A stretch of DNA of 33,458 nt from Candidatus Onthoplasma faecigallinarum (GTDB lineage Bacteria > Bacillota > Clostridia > Christensenellales > UBA1242): contig DVMB01000079.1 of the NCBI GenBank assembly GCA_018715225.1, positions 1 through 33,458 on the forward strand. Reading direction: 5' to 3'. Below, piece by piece: positions 9,339 to 16,757 of the stretch (positions within the stretch are counted from its first letter, which is position 1; each line of letters starts with the position of its first letter). The position numbers and the translations under genes were made by a program. Below the pieces are notes generated by a model. The model did not search any database. It had not been told where the DNA came from and saw nothing but the letters and a program-made list of their open reading frames with translations.

Positions 9339-9356
9339 ACCACAAGATGTTGTGGT
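9339..9356. promoter_or_regulatory. Palindrome upstream of the ftsAZ promoter
   Basis: ACCACAA (9339-9345), four-base centre GATG, TTGTGGT (9350-9356), perfectly symmetric. It sits 57 bases before the -35 box of the ftsA promoter. Its position between terminator and promoter suggests a DNA-binding operator, but no regulator can be named. Confidence 0.4.
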
Positions 9357-9413
9357 GTTATAAATTTTTTCTAAATTTTATTAATAAATTTTAATATTTA
9401 TATATTAAAATAT

Positions 9414-9442
9414 TTGACTCTTGAAATCACATTTTGTATAAT
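9414..9442 (+). promoter_or_regulatory. Sigma-A promoter for ftsA-ftsZ
   Basis: TTGACT (9414-9419), 17-base spacer, perfect TATAAT (9437-9442). Transcription would begin near 9449, about 24 bases before the ftsA ATG. It gives ftsAZ expression independent of the upstream wall genes. Confidence 0.85.
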
Positions 9443-9472
9443 TATTTAGATTTTAAGATATTTGAGGGGCTT

Positions 9473-10582
9473 ATGCTAAATAAAATTAAGTATATCTTAG
9501 ATATTGGTTCTTCCTGCCTTAGGTTACTAGCTGAGGCTAAACTTATGGGCAAGGCACATATTGTGGCTGAGGAAGATGAGCTGTATGACGGATATATGGA
9601 CGGAGAATTTTTATCTCCAGATGAATTACCTGAAAATTTGTCACAATTAGTAGGAAATTTGTCGACTAAATTGAGAAAACAGATCAGTTCAATTATTGTT
9701 GGTGTCCCTAGCGAATTTTGTATATGTGTTTGCAAAAGAATTTCCAGAAAGTTTGTAGATTTACATAAAATTACGAATAACGATTTAATAGAGATGTATG
9801 AGAATAATTCTTCGTTTGGAGACAGCGAAGAGTATACAGTGATCAATTATAGCCCTATGCAGTTTGTGCTAGATGATGACATGAAGACCATGTCTCCAGT
9901 CGGCAAAAGGACTTCGTCCTTGACTATGGATGTAAGTTTTATCCTGGCGAAAAAATCTTTTGTTGAATTGATGATCAAGACATTGAATTCGGTAGGAGTG
10001 AAGAATGTGGACTTTATCTCTACAGCACTTGGTCAAGCCATGAATTGCAAACTAGATACTGACAAAAATCAACCTATTGCAATAGTCGATGTCGGGCACA
10101 TTTCTACAAGCGTCTGTGTCTATAAAGGAGAGGGTCTAGCACTTTTGAGTTCGTTCTCAATGGGAGGAGGACATATATCTTCGGACTTGATGCAGGTTTT
10201 GGGTATGAATTTCAAGGAAGCAGAACTCATCAAACGAAAGGTGATCTTGACAATAGACTCAAACCGAAACGAGTATTACGAAATTGCTTCAAAAGGTAGT
10301 TTGATCAAAGCACCAATAAACATAACAAATCAAATAGTGAAAAGTCGTATTGAAATGATAGCGAAAATCATTGCAGAGATTCTGGATGTTGACAAGGTGT
10401 TTAAAGATATTGACATATACTTGACTGGAGATGGTATATCGCATTTCAAGGGGGTAAAAAACATTTTGAAAGACATCACAGGAAAGAATGTGTATGAATA
10501 TGCGAATCCGTTTGACAATTCAAAAGATAAATATCAAACATCGAAAACGGGCTTGGCATCGCTTGCCGAAATTGTTGTGTAG
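9473..10582 (+). CDS. ftsA: Cell division protein FtsA (actin-like), short form
   Basis: Actin-fold ATPase that normally anchors FtsZ to the membrane and recruits the divisome. Seen here: phosphate-1 loop LDIGSS (9-14), the FtsA-specific 1C region (about 80-190, with YSPMQFVLDDD and SPVGKR), phosphate-2 DVGHISTS (206-213), SMGGGHIS (229-236) and the LTGDGISHFKGV adenosine loop (317-328). The frame extends back to 9434, but the ATG at 9473 is chosen because GAGGGG precedes it and the promoter's start point lies between the two. At 369 residues it is shorter than most FtsA proteins and lacks the usual C-terminal amphipathic membrane-targeting helix. Its position directly before ftsZ supports the call. 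Confidence 0.85.
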   Translation: MLNKIKYILDIGSSCLRLLAEAKLMGKAHIVAEEDELYDGYMDGEFLSPDELPENLSQLVGNLSTKLRKQISSIIVGVPSEFCICVCKRISRKFVDLHKITNNDLIEMYENNSSFGDSEEYTVINYSPMQFVLDDDMKTMSPVGKRTSSLTMDVSFILAKKSFVELMIKTLNSVGVKNVDFISTALGQAMNCKLDTDKNQPIAIVDVGHISTSVCVYKGEGLALLSSFSMGGGHISSDLMQVLGMNFKEAELIKRKVILTIDSNRNEYYEIASKGSLIKAPINITNQIVKSRIEMIAKIIAEILDVDKVFKDIDIYLTGDGISHFKGVKNILKDITGKNVYEYANPFDNSKDKYQTSKTGLASLAEIVV

Positions 10583-10599
10583 GATAAGGAGATGAAATT

Positions 10600-11775
10600 A
10601 TGGATTTTGACATGACAAGTACAATATGTAACATCAAAGTAGTTGGCGTAGGAGGTGGCGGAAACAATGCTGTCAACAGAATGATCGCCGCAGGGATTAC
10701 TGGCGTACATTTTATAGCCGTAAATACTGACAAACAAGACCTCATGATGTCAAACGCTGACGAGATTATCCAAATAGGAAAAGAGTTGACCAAGGGACTT
10801 GGTGCTGGGGCGAACCCAGAAGTAGGTAGAGCCGCTGCTGAAGAGAGCAAAGACGAGTTGATCAAGGCATTGCAGGGAACCAACCTTCTTTTCATAACGA
10901 CAGGTATGGGCGGAGGCACAGGTAGTGGGGCTGCTCCATATATTGCAAAACTCGCTCACGATATGGGTATTTTGACTATAGGTGTCGTTACAAAGCCATT
11001 CAAGTTCGAGGCACCAAAGAGAGCAGCAAATGCGGACAATGCGATTGAAGAGATGAAAAAATATGTAGATTCTCTAGTCATCATTCCTAATGAAAAACTT
11101 TATACTATTTTGAAAAAGGACGTTACCTTTGTAGATTCATTTAGATATGCCGACGATGTCTTGCGTCAAGCGATTCAAGGGGTCAGCGATTTGATAGCCG
11201 TTCCTGGACTGATCAACCTAGATTTTGCTGATGTGTCCACTATCATGAAAGGAAAAGGTATTGCCCACATGGGTATAGGTAAAGGTAGAGGAGCCAACAA
11301 AACTATTGAGGCAGTTAGACAAGCGGTTACAAGTCAGTTGTTAGAGACCAGCATAGAGGGAGCAACTGGTATATTGATCAACATTACAGGTGGGCGTGAT
11401 CTAACATTGTCCGAAGTATACGAAGCGGTCGATTTAGTTAGAGACGTAGCGGATAAAGATTGTAACATTATTTTCGGGGCTAAGATCAACAATGATTCTA
11501 GCGGAGAGACCGAGATTACAGTTATTGCCACAGGGTTTGAGCATTACAACAAAGCGTCCGCACCAGACCAAACGCCTAGTTTTAAAGAAAATAGTGCCAA
11601 TTTCACTCCTTTTGTAGAAGCTGAGAAAGAAGCTGAAACTAGCGAGCACGAAGAAGAGTCAAAAGAGGACGACGAAGTTGAAAAAGATAAGGTGGAAGAT
11701 ATCTCAATCTCCACTAAAAAACCTGTCGTAGACGATGATGATATTCCACCATTCTTACGAAAATTGAGAAGATAA
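10600..11775 (+). CDS. ftsZ: Cell division GTPase FtsZ
   Basis: Tubulin-like GTPase forming the cytokinetic ring. The 391 residues include the N-terminal nucleotide motif GVGGGGNNAV (16-25), the tubulin signature GGGTGSG (104-110) and the synergy T7 loop NLDFADV (206-212). A highly acidic linker (about 340-378) leads to the conserved C-terminal peptide DDIPPFLRKLRR, the binding site for FtsA and other partners. AAGGAG precedes the ATG, and ftsA ends 17 bases upstream, so the pair forms one transcript that ends at the shared terminator at 11870. Confidence 0.98.
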   Translation: MDFDMTSTICNIKVVGVGGGGNNAVNRMIAAGITGVHFIAVNTDKQDLMMSNADEIIQIGKELTKGLGAGANPEVGRAAAEESKDELIKALQGTNLLFITTGMGGGTGSGAAPYIAKLAHDMGILTIGVVTKPFKFEAPKRAANADNAIEEMKKYVDSLVIIPNEKLYTILKKDVTFVDSFRYADDVLRQAIQGVSDLIAVPGLINLDFADVSTIMKGKGIAHMGIGKGRGANKTIEAVRQAVTSQLLETSIEGATGILINITGGRDLTLSEVYEAVDLVRDVADKDCNIIFGAKINNDSSGETEITVIATGFEHYNKASAPDQTPSFKENSANFTPFVEAEKEAETSEHEEESKEDDEVEKDKVEDISISTKKPVVDDDDIPPFLRKLRR

Positions 11776-11869
11776 TAGGATTTGACATAAAATTTGTGTA
11801 TTGTGTACAAGATTATTCAATAAAATTTTCAATAAAGTTACTTAAGAGAAAACAATTATTTAATAAAAA

Positions 11870-11892
11870 AGAGACCGATATATTCGGTCTCT
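11870..11892. terminator. Bidirectional terminator between ftsZ and the ABC operon
   Basis: Nine-bp stem AGAGACCGA (11870-11878) and TCGGTCTCT (11884-11892), loop TATAT. Six A precede the stem, giving a T run on the minus strand; on the plus strand the tail is only moderately T-rich (ATATATTTTC). It can end both converging transcripts, and works best for the minus-strand operon. Confidence 0.8.
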
Positions 11893-11919
11893 ATATATTT
11901 TCATGTGAATTTTCACAGA

Positions 11920-12732
11920 TTAAGAGTGATAATATTTGTTCATCAATTTTTCAAACAACGCTACGGCAAAATACATCACGCACGCTAGCACGCATAGGAC
12001 CACTGTAGATGTCATGACGAGATTTAGATTGAAAACCTGCCCGCCATATATCAACAAATAGCCTAGGCCTGCTTTACTTACCAAATATTCGCCCATAATA
12101 GCACCAATCCAACTCAATCCTACATTGATTTTTAGAGTGGCTACAATATCTTTTAGCGAGTTTGGTAAAATCAGTTTGAAAAATATTTGAAATTTATTTG
12201 CACCTAATGACTTAGATAGAGCAATCAATTGCTTATCGCAGCCTATAAATGAGTTCATAATATTCATAATTGTAACAATAATTACAATAAGAATACACAT
12301 AAATATTATGGCTTTACTGCCAGCACCAAACCAAATGATGATAATTGGTCCAAGGGCAATTTTTGGTAGCGAATTCAACACGACTAAATATGGCTCTAGT
12401 ACACGTCTTAGAAAATCACTATACCATAATATAAACGCTACAATAAAGCCAATTCCCGTCGCAATAGCAAAGCCTATCAACGTTTCATACAAGGTTATCT
12501 TTGAGTGATAGATAAGTTCACCGCTTCTAAACATTTCTCCAATAGTCTCTGCTATTTTTGAAGGGCTTGAAAAGAAGAAAGAACTTATGATTTCATATTT
12601 TGTCAGCAGTTCCCACAAAAGTAGGAAAGCGACCAAAATAATTATTTGCGTTAAAAGTATTAGTATTTTTTTTGTTCTGTACTTTTTTAAATAGTCGTAA
12701 TGCGACTTGCTAAATTTTCTTTTGTTTTTCAT
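11920..12732 (-). CDS. ABC transporter permease, SsuC/TauC/ThiX type
   Basis: Membrane subunit of an importer for a small organic or inorganic nutrient. The 270 residues have a basic N-terminus and about six membrane helices. The binding-protein-dependent transport motif is visible as SKSLGANKFQIFFKLILPNS (EAA-type loop contacting the ATPase). The combination with an NMT1-like binding protein places it in the nitrate/sulfonate/taurine/pyrimidine family. The start overlaps the ATPase gene by 23 bases. Last gene of a three-gene minus-strand operon. Substrate unknown. Confidence 0.85.
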   Translation of the reverse strand: MKNKRKFSKSHYDYLKKYRTKKILILLTQIIILVAFLLLWELLTKYEIISSFFFSSPSKIAETIGEMFRSGELIYHSKITLYETLIGFAIATGIGFIVAFILWYSDFLRRVLEPYLVVLNSLPKIALGPIIIIWFGAGSKAIIFMCILIVIIVTIMNIMNSFIGCDKQLIALSKSLGANKFQIFFKLILPNSLKDIVATLKINVGLSWIGAIMGEYLVSKAGLGYLLIYGGQVFNLNLVMTSTVVLCVLACVMYFAVALFEKLMNKYYHS

Positions 12733-13486
12733 TTTGTATTTCCTGCCAGATTATGTCGAACAACTTTTTTGCCTTGTCAGTTTTCCTGCGTTCAAAAGGT
12801 GTCATCGAAGTTGGGAATTTCGTCTCATGAATCGCTTTTATTGTGCCTGGTCTTGACGTTAGGACAACGATTCTGTCTGCCATGCTGATGGCTTCTTGAA
12901 TGTCGTGCGTTACCAAGATGGCTGTCTTTTTTTCTTTCTTTATGATGTCGAAGATGTGATCACACAATTCCAAGCGAGTTTGATAATCTAACGCACTGAA
13001 CGGCTCATCTAAGAGTAGAAGTTCAGGTTTTAACGCCAATGTTCTAATCAATGCGACCCGTTGACGCATACCGCCACTTAACTCGCTAGGGTGTTTTTTC
13101 AAAAAATCTTTTAATCCATATTTTTCGGCAAGCGAGAGGGCGTAATCTTTTCTCTCTTTTGTATTCAAATGTTTGATTTCCAAGCCAAAATAAATGTTTT
13201 TCTCAATATTTCTCCATGGCAAAAGATTATCTCTTTGGAACATATATCCACATACATTATCTTTTGGATTTGGGGTCTTCTTTGCCACCAATACGCTTCC
13301 TGAACTTGCTTTGAGAAGTCCAGCGATTATAGATAATATAGTGGTTTTTCCACAGCCGGATGGACCGACTATGGCAATAAATTCTTGATTTGATATGGTC
13401 AAATTAATATCTTGTAATGCGTTTGTTTCATAATCGATGCTTTGATATATTAAATTTAGATTTTTTATTTCAACAAGTTCATTCAT
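12710..13486 (-). CDS. ABC transporter ATP-binding protein, SsuB/TauB type
   Basis: Cytoplasmic ATPase energising the importer. All motifs are intact in 258 residues: Walker A GPSGCGKTT (41-49), Q-loop FQ (83-84), signature LSGGMRQR (136-143), Walker B LLLDEP (157-162) and the switch histidine H194. The segment FQRDNLLPWRN after the Q-loop is typical of the nitrate/sulfonate/taurine class. The ATG lies one base after the binding-protein stop, and the end overlaps the permease start, so the three products are made together. Confidence 0.9.
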   Translation of the reverse strand: MNELVEIKNLNLIYQSIDYETNALQDINLTISNQEFIAIVGPSGCGKTTILSIIAGLLKASSGSVLVAKKTPNPKDNVCGYMFQRDNLLPWRNIEKNIYFGLEIKHLNTKERKDYALSLAEKYGLKDFLKKHPSELSGGMRQRVALIRTLALKPELLLLDEPFSALDYQTRLELCDHIFDIIKKEKKTAILVTHDIQEAISMADRIVVLTSRPGTIKAIHETKFPTSMTPFERRKTDKAKKLFDIIWQEIQNEKQKKI

Positions 13487-13487
13487 T

Positions 13488-14495
13488 TTACATAACTTTT
13501 GTAGCGAAACTTGTGTTTACTGCCTCGTTCCAAGCAACACGGTTTGTCAGTTCGCCTGCATTGTCAATGATATCTAGCATATTGTTCCAAGACGATTCTT
13601 TCAATACGAAACTTGAAGCGTAAGCACCGATGCTGATGTAATTTTTCACTGATGCCAATATCAACTCATTAGATGTCGTGCTGAATGATGGCTTTAGAGA
13701 AGATATGATTTGAGAGTCATCTGCGCTCATCAAATAATCATAGCCTTTTTTCAATGCACGCATAAATTTATCCAATTTTTCCCCATTGTTGTTCAAGTAA
13801 TCACTTGTTGCCGTGAAAACGGTATAAGGAATATCGCTCACTTCGTCTCCAAGTGCAGCCACAATGTAGCCCGTGCCATCAATTTCGCATTGGCTAGCGG
13901 TAGGGTCGAACATTGTGCAATAATCTCCAGTCCCAGCGACAAAAGATGATGCGGTCAAGTTGAACGCTATTGATGTGTCCAAGATGGTGTCCACATCTGC
14001 ACTCAATTCGTCTCCAGGGTGCAAGCCGTGCTGTTCGAGGATATATTGAAGAGTCATTGCAGGCATGCCACCTTTTCTTCCGCCAATGATGTGAGAGCCT
14101 TTTAGATTTTCCCAACTAAAATTCTCGCCTTCATCTGTCCTGCCCACCAAGAATGAGCCATCACACGCCGTCAGTTGAGCAAAGATGATTGGGGCATTGG
14201 TCATACCATTGTTCCTAACGTAAACTACAGATTCTGGACCCATCAGTCCAATATCTGCACTGTTAGAGATCAAAGAGGACATGACTGTGTCGCTACCACC
14301 GGCATTTGTCAGTTCTATTTCTAATCCTTCGTCTTCAAAGTATCCATTGTTCATGGCTACGTACAAAGGGGCATAGAAGATAGAATGAGTAACTTCACTG
14401 ATTCTAATTTTGTTGTCGTCTTTGTTTCCACAACCGGTTAGAACGAGAGAAAATACTCCAACAAAAAGTACTAATAAAATTGAAATTTTTTTCAT
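13488..14495 (-). CDS. ABC transporter substrate-binding lipoprotein, NMT1/SsuA-like
   Basis: Extracellular ligand-binding lipoprotein of the importer. It has a 21-residue lipoprotein signal peptide with lipobox LTGC (lipid-modified Cys22). The mature domain begins with IRISEVTHSIFYAPLYVAMN and a GYFEDEGL segment, which is the usual opening of NMT1/THI5-like and SsuA-like proteins. Family members bind thiamine pyrimidine precursors, sulfonates, nitrate or riboflavin; none can be chosen here. No thiamine-pyrophosphate riboswitch is visible upstream, which argues weakly against a thiamine role. AAGGAG lies five bases before the ATG. First gene of the operon. Confidence 0.85.
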   Translation of the reverse strand: MKKISILLVLFVGVFSLVLTGCGNKDDNKIRISEVTHSIFYAPLYVAMNNGYFEDEGLEIELTNAGGSDTVMSSLISNSADIGLMGPESVVYVRNNGMTNAPIIFAQLTACDGSFLVGRTDEGENFSWENLKGSHIIGGRKGGMPAMTLQYILEQHGLHPGDELSADVDTILDTSIAFNLTASSFVAGTGDYCTMFDPTASQCEIDGTGYIVAALGDEVSDIPYTVFTATSDYLNNNGEKLDKFMRALKKGYDYLMSADDSQIISSLKPSFSTTSNELILASVKNYISIGAYASSFVLKESSWNNMLDIIDNAGELTNRVAWNEAVNTSFATKVM

Positions 14496-14545
14496 TCATT
14501 CTCCTTATTTGGAAGGTTTATAGTGGTTTAATTCTTCCATATCTC

Positions 14546-14574
14546 ATAGTATGAAATTGTTTAATTTTTGTTAA
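14546..14574 (-). promoter_or_regulatory. Promoter of the ABC importer operon
   Basis: On the minus strand TTAACA (14574-14569) and TACTAT (14551-14546) are separated by 17 bases, giving a leader of roughly 45 bases before the binding-protein ATG. It lies back to back with a plus-strand promoter. Confidence 0.6.
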
Positions 14575-14598
14575 AATGAAATTTGTATTGAAAAATAC

Positions 14599-14627
14599 TT
14601 GGCAAAATTTTGTGATTTTGCTAAAAT
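14599..14627 (+). promoter_or_regulatory. Promoter for the membrane protein gene at 14646
   Basis: TTGGCA (14599-14604), 17 bases, TAAAAT (14622-14627). The start point would fall near 14634, leaving a very short leader that contains the AGAGG ribosome site. Confidence 0.55.
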
Positions 14628-14645
14628 ACAATAGAGGTTTTTATT

Positions 14646-15185
14646 ATGACTAGAAATGATGCTTTATATAAGGTTCTTTTTGCAATTGAAATTGCCTTGT
14701 TACCTATGGTAATATTTGCATATCTATATTTGCCTGAATGGTCTATGGGCTTATTTATAGCGGGCATTTTGCTCGCAAAAATCTGGCTAGAACTATTCAA
14801 GGACAAAATCAATTATTCGCATATCATTATAGACGCAGTGGGTAGCATATTAGTTTTTGCTACTTTGCTCATATTCTTTATGGTAATTGACTTGATAAAC
14901 ATAGCATTGGGCGTTGTAACTCTTGTACTGATTGTTATTATGAATGTCTTCAATATCCTATATTTCAAGAAAAATTTACCCGAATATGTCGATGCTGTAG
15001 ATTACTGCTATATTTTGTTTGAATGTTTGACGCTGATTGCGTTTACATTCTTAACATATTATTCATTGATTTCTAATATTGGTTTATTTGCGTTGATTAT
15101 GACGTGCGCAGTGTCTATCATGTATAAGATTTATTACGCCTTCAAATACACAAAACTTGGAAATATTTTTAGACGTAAAAAATAA
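14646..15185 (+). CDS. Unrecognised integral membrane protein, six helices
   Basis: I do not recognise the family. The 179 residues are almost wholly hydrophobic with about six helices (8-29, 32-50, 58-80, 83-107, 118-138, 140-162) and a basic C-terminus ending FRRKK, predicted to be cytoplasmic. No catalytic motif was seen. AGAGG lies eight bases before the ATG. The gene has its own promoter and is divergent from the ABC operon, so it is probably not part of the importer. A 14-base leader stretch around its ribosome site recurs before the gene at 16758. Confidence 0.7.
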   Translation: MTRNDALYKVLFAIEIALLPMVIFAYLYLPEWSMGLFIAGILLAKIWLELFKDKINYSHIIIDAVGSILVFATLLIFFMVIDLINIALGVVTLVLIVIMNVFNILYFKKNLPEYVDAVDYCYILFECLTLIAFTFLTYYSLISNIGLFALIMTCAVSIMYKIYYAFKYTKLGNIFRRKK

Positions 15186-15192
15186 TTCACTA

Positions 15193-15221
15193 TTGACAAA
15201 TGCAAAGCAACATGATATTAT
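15193..15221 (+). promoter_or_regulatory. Strong sigma-A promoter for the 86-residue membrane protein
   Basis: Perfect TTGACA (15193-15198), 17 bases, TATTAT (15216-15221). It starts only seven bases after the preceding stop codon. Confidence 0.8.
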
Positions 15222-15238
15222 ATAGGCAGGAGTAGGTT

Positions 15239-15499
15239 ATGGGAATGTTTTTATCATTTGAAAGTCCATTAGAATTTTTACTAAGATATACGGTTATCAC
15301 AGGAGTTATCTTCGCTATTATTGGTGTTGCCATTATGATGATGGCTAAACGTATTACTATGGCTAAGAGACAGCAGGACGAAATCAGCAAAAATGACAAA
15401 CTTTATCTAGGATTGATGATCACGGGGATTTGCTTTATCTTGATAGGCATGATAATTATAGCTCTACCTATAGAAGAGACTTTCTATACGGCAGGTTAA
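15239..15499 (+). CDS. Small two-helix membrane protein of unknown function
   Basis: The family is not recognised. The 86 residues contain two membrane helices (about 15-36 and 55-76) joined by a charged cytoplasmic-type loop (KRITMAKRQQDEISKNDK). CAGGAG precedes the ATG by six bases, and the gene has its own near-consensus promoter and a terminator, so it is a monocistronic unit. These signals make it a real gene despite its size. Confidence 0.75.
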   Translation: MGMFLSFESPLEFLLRYTVITGVIFAIIGVAIMMMAKRITMAKRQQDEISKNDKLYLGLMITGICFILIGMIIIALPIEETFYTAG

Positions 15500-15523
15500 G
15501 AAATTTGTATTGAAAAGAATGAG

Positions 15524-15555
15524 GGTTATGTATTTTTAGTGGCATAACCTTTTTT
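15524..15555 (+). terminator. Terminator after the small membrane protein
   Basis: Stem GGTTATG (15524-15530) and CATAACC (15543-15549), 12-base loop, then six T. The 167 bases from here to the next promoter are AT-rich and show no gene. Confidence 0.75.
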
Positions 15556-15722
15556 ATATTATTCTCTCATAATTTTTAGTACATTAATTATTTTTTAGCA
15601 TTTGTTTTGTCAAAAGACATAGATGTAATCAAATTTTATAGAGATAAAGACATTATTTTACCTATTATTGATTTCACAAAAAGATATTTTTATATATAAA
15701 ATATAATTATTCGTCAAATTAG

Positions 15723-15751
15723 TTGACTAAAACTTATTATTTTGTAATAAT
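15723..15751 (+). promoter_or_regulatory. Candidate promoter for the gene at 15777
   Basis: TTGACT (15723-15728) with TAATAA at 16 bases or AATAAT at 17 bases (15745-15751). The start point would be near 15757, just before the AAGGGAGG ribosome site. If right, the in-frame TTG at 15723 cannot be the start codon. Confidence 0.5.
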
Positions 15752-15776
15752 AATTATATTAAAGAAGGGAGGTTTT

Positions 15777-16409
15777 ATAAAAAATTTTTTGAAAAAGATG
15801 CCAGTGATGATCGTGTTCGTGGCATTGGCAGTGATCGGCTTGCTTGTGTACATACCTATGCTTGCTAGACCAGTTAGTTATGGTATGACCTATGTCTATT
15901 CTCACACCGTTACGGAAGAAGAGTCAACATCAATGGGCGAAGCAGCAGGTACAGAAATTTCTATGAAAATTCAAATTAAAAGCGATGAAAAGGCTGATAT
16001 GACTTATTCTACGAATGGAGTAGGGGAAAAACTTGAAGTTTGGATTATTCGTAATGGTAATCAATTTATTTTGATTCCAGAAACTATGACTGAAGAAGAA
16101 TATAATCAATTGATTGATGCATTGAAGGCAGATGAAGAGGCATGGAACGCTTTGTGGAATGACACAGAAGGTCAAATTCCCATGTTTAGAATCAATGCAT
16201 TCAAAATAACTCCTAGTGAATTCCTAGCACAATATGGTTATGGAGAGATGACTTGTAATGGTGCTATCATATTCACAGTATTGTGGGGCGTGTTGGAAGT
16301 AGCACTAATTGTGTTCGCTAGTTTGTCTGTAGTATTCTTTGTAAAAGGCAAAAAGACTGCTCTTAATACAACAGAAGAACAAACATCTAATGAAGCCACA
16401 GCAGAATAA
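15777..16409 (+). CDS. Membrane protein with extracytoplasmic domain, apparent AUA start
   Basis: The family is not recognised. In the 210-residue form there is a basic start (KNFLKK), a membrane helix (about 8-28), an extracytoplasmic domain of about 130 residues rich in E, T and S, and a second helix (about 163-187) with a short charged cytoplasmic tail. The frame is open back to a TTG at 15723, but that codon has no ribosome site and coincides with a -35 box. A very strong AAGGGAGG ends four bases before an ATA at 15777; the infC TTG start has the same four-base spacing. The next in-frame TTG (15789) and ATG (15798) are too far away. The protein is probably real; its start is uncertain. 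Confidence 0.65.
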   Translation: MKNFLKKMPVMIVFVALAVIGLLVYIPMLARPVSYGMTYVYSHTVTEEESTSMGEAAGTEISMKIQIKSDEKADMTYSTNGVGEKLEVWIIRNGNQFILIPETMTEEEYNQLIDALKADEEAWNALWNDTEGQIPMFRINAFKITPSEFLAQYGYGEMTCNGAIIFTVLWGVLEVALIVFASLSVVFFVKGKKTALNTTEEQTSNEATAE

Positions 16410-16425
16410 TTTAAAAACAAAAAAA

Positions 16426-16477
16426 CCTATTTTGAAGTGAACCCTGCGGGGTTTATTTCATTTTAATAGGCTTTTTT
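16426..16477 (+). terminator. Long two-part terminator hairpin
   Basis: Outer stem CCTATT (16426-16431) with AATAGG (16465-16470), inner stem AACCC (16440-16444) with GGGTT (16449-16453) around a TGCG tetraloop, then C and six T. It lies 16 bases after the preceding stop. Confidence 0.85.
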
Positions 16478-16757
16478 ATTTTTTTAAAAGAAGCAAAATA
16501 TATTGCAGGTACAAATATTTTGACAACATGTACGTGCGGATAGAGGTATAGATAGATTGCTTATTCTAACACAATCACAATTTCCAGTTCTATAATAAAA
16601 GTAATACATATTTGAAATTCCTTTTTAATATGATAGTTTATACACTTTATGAACGAGTGCTTGTTTTTGTGTGTTATAGGAAATTTAACTACCAAAATAT
16701 GCTATTTTTTTTAAGAGTAAAAACATACTTTCTGCATAGAATACAATAGAGGTATTT
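16478..16757. other. AT-rich gap without a recognised gene
   Basis: No convincing coding frame, terminator or consensus promoter was found in these 280 bases. A TTGACA at about 16539 and a TATAAT at 16591-16596 occur but are not correctly spaced from partner boxes. A promoter for the gene at 16758 must lie here or in the AT-rich stretch just before it. Confidence 0.5.

Noticed and set aside
9339-9356. NrdR box before ftsA
   Set aside because: Only the CACAA/TTGTG core agrees, there is no second box at the usual spacing, and no ribonucleotide reductase gene is near. Kept only as an unassigned palindrome.
10476-10919. 147-codon open frame on the minus strand opposite ftsA/ftsZ
   Set aside because: It lies wholly opposite two certain genes, has low-complexity Pro/Ala/Ser composition and no ribosome site. 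It is a shadow of ftsZ codon use.
14496-14645. Thiamine-pyrophosphate riboswitch before the ABC importer
   Set aside because: The leader is short and AT-rich, without CTGAGA or ACCTGA-type conserved blocks.
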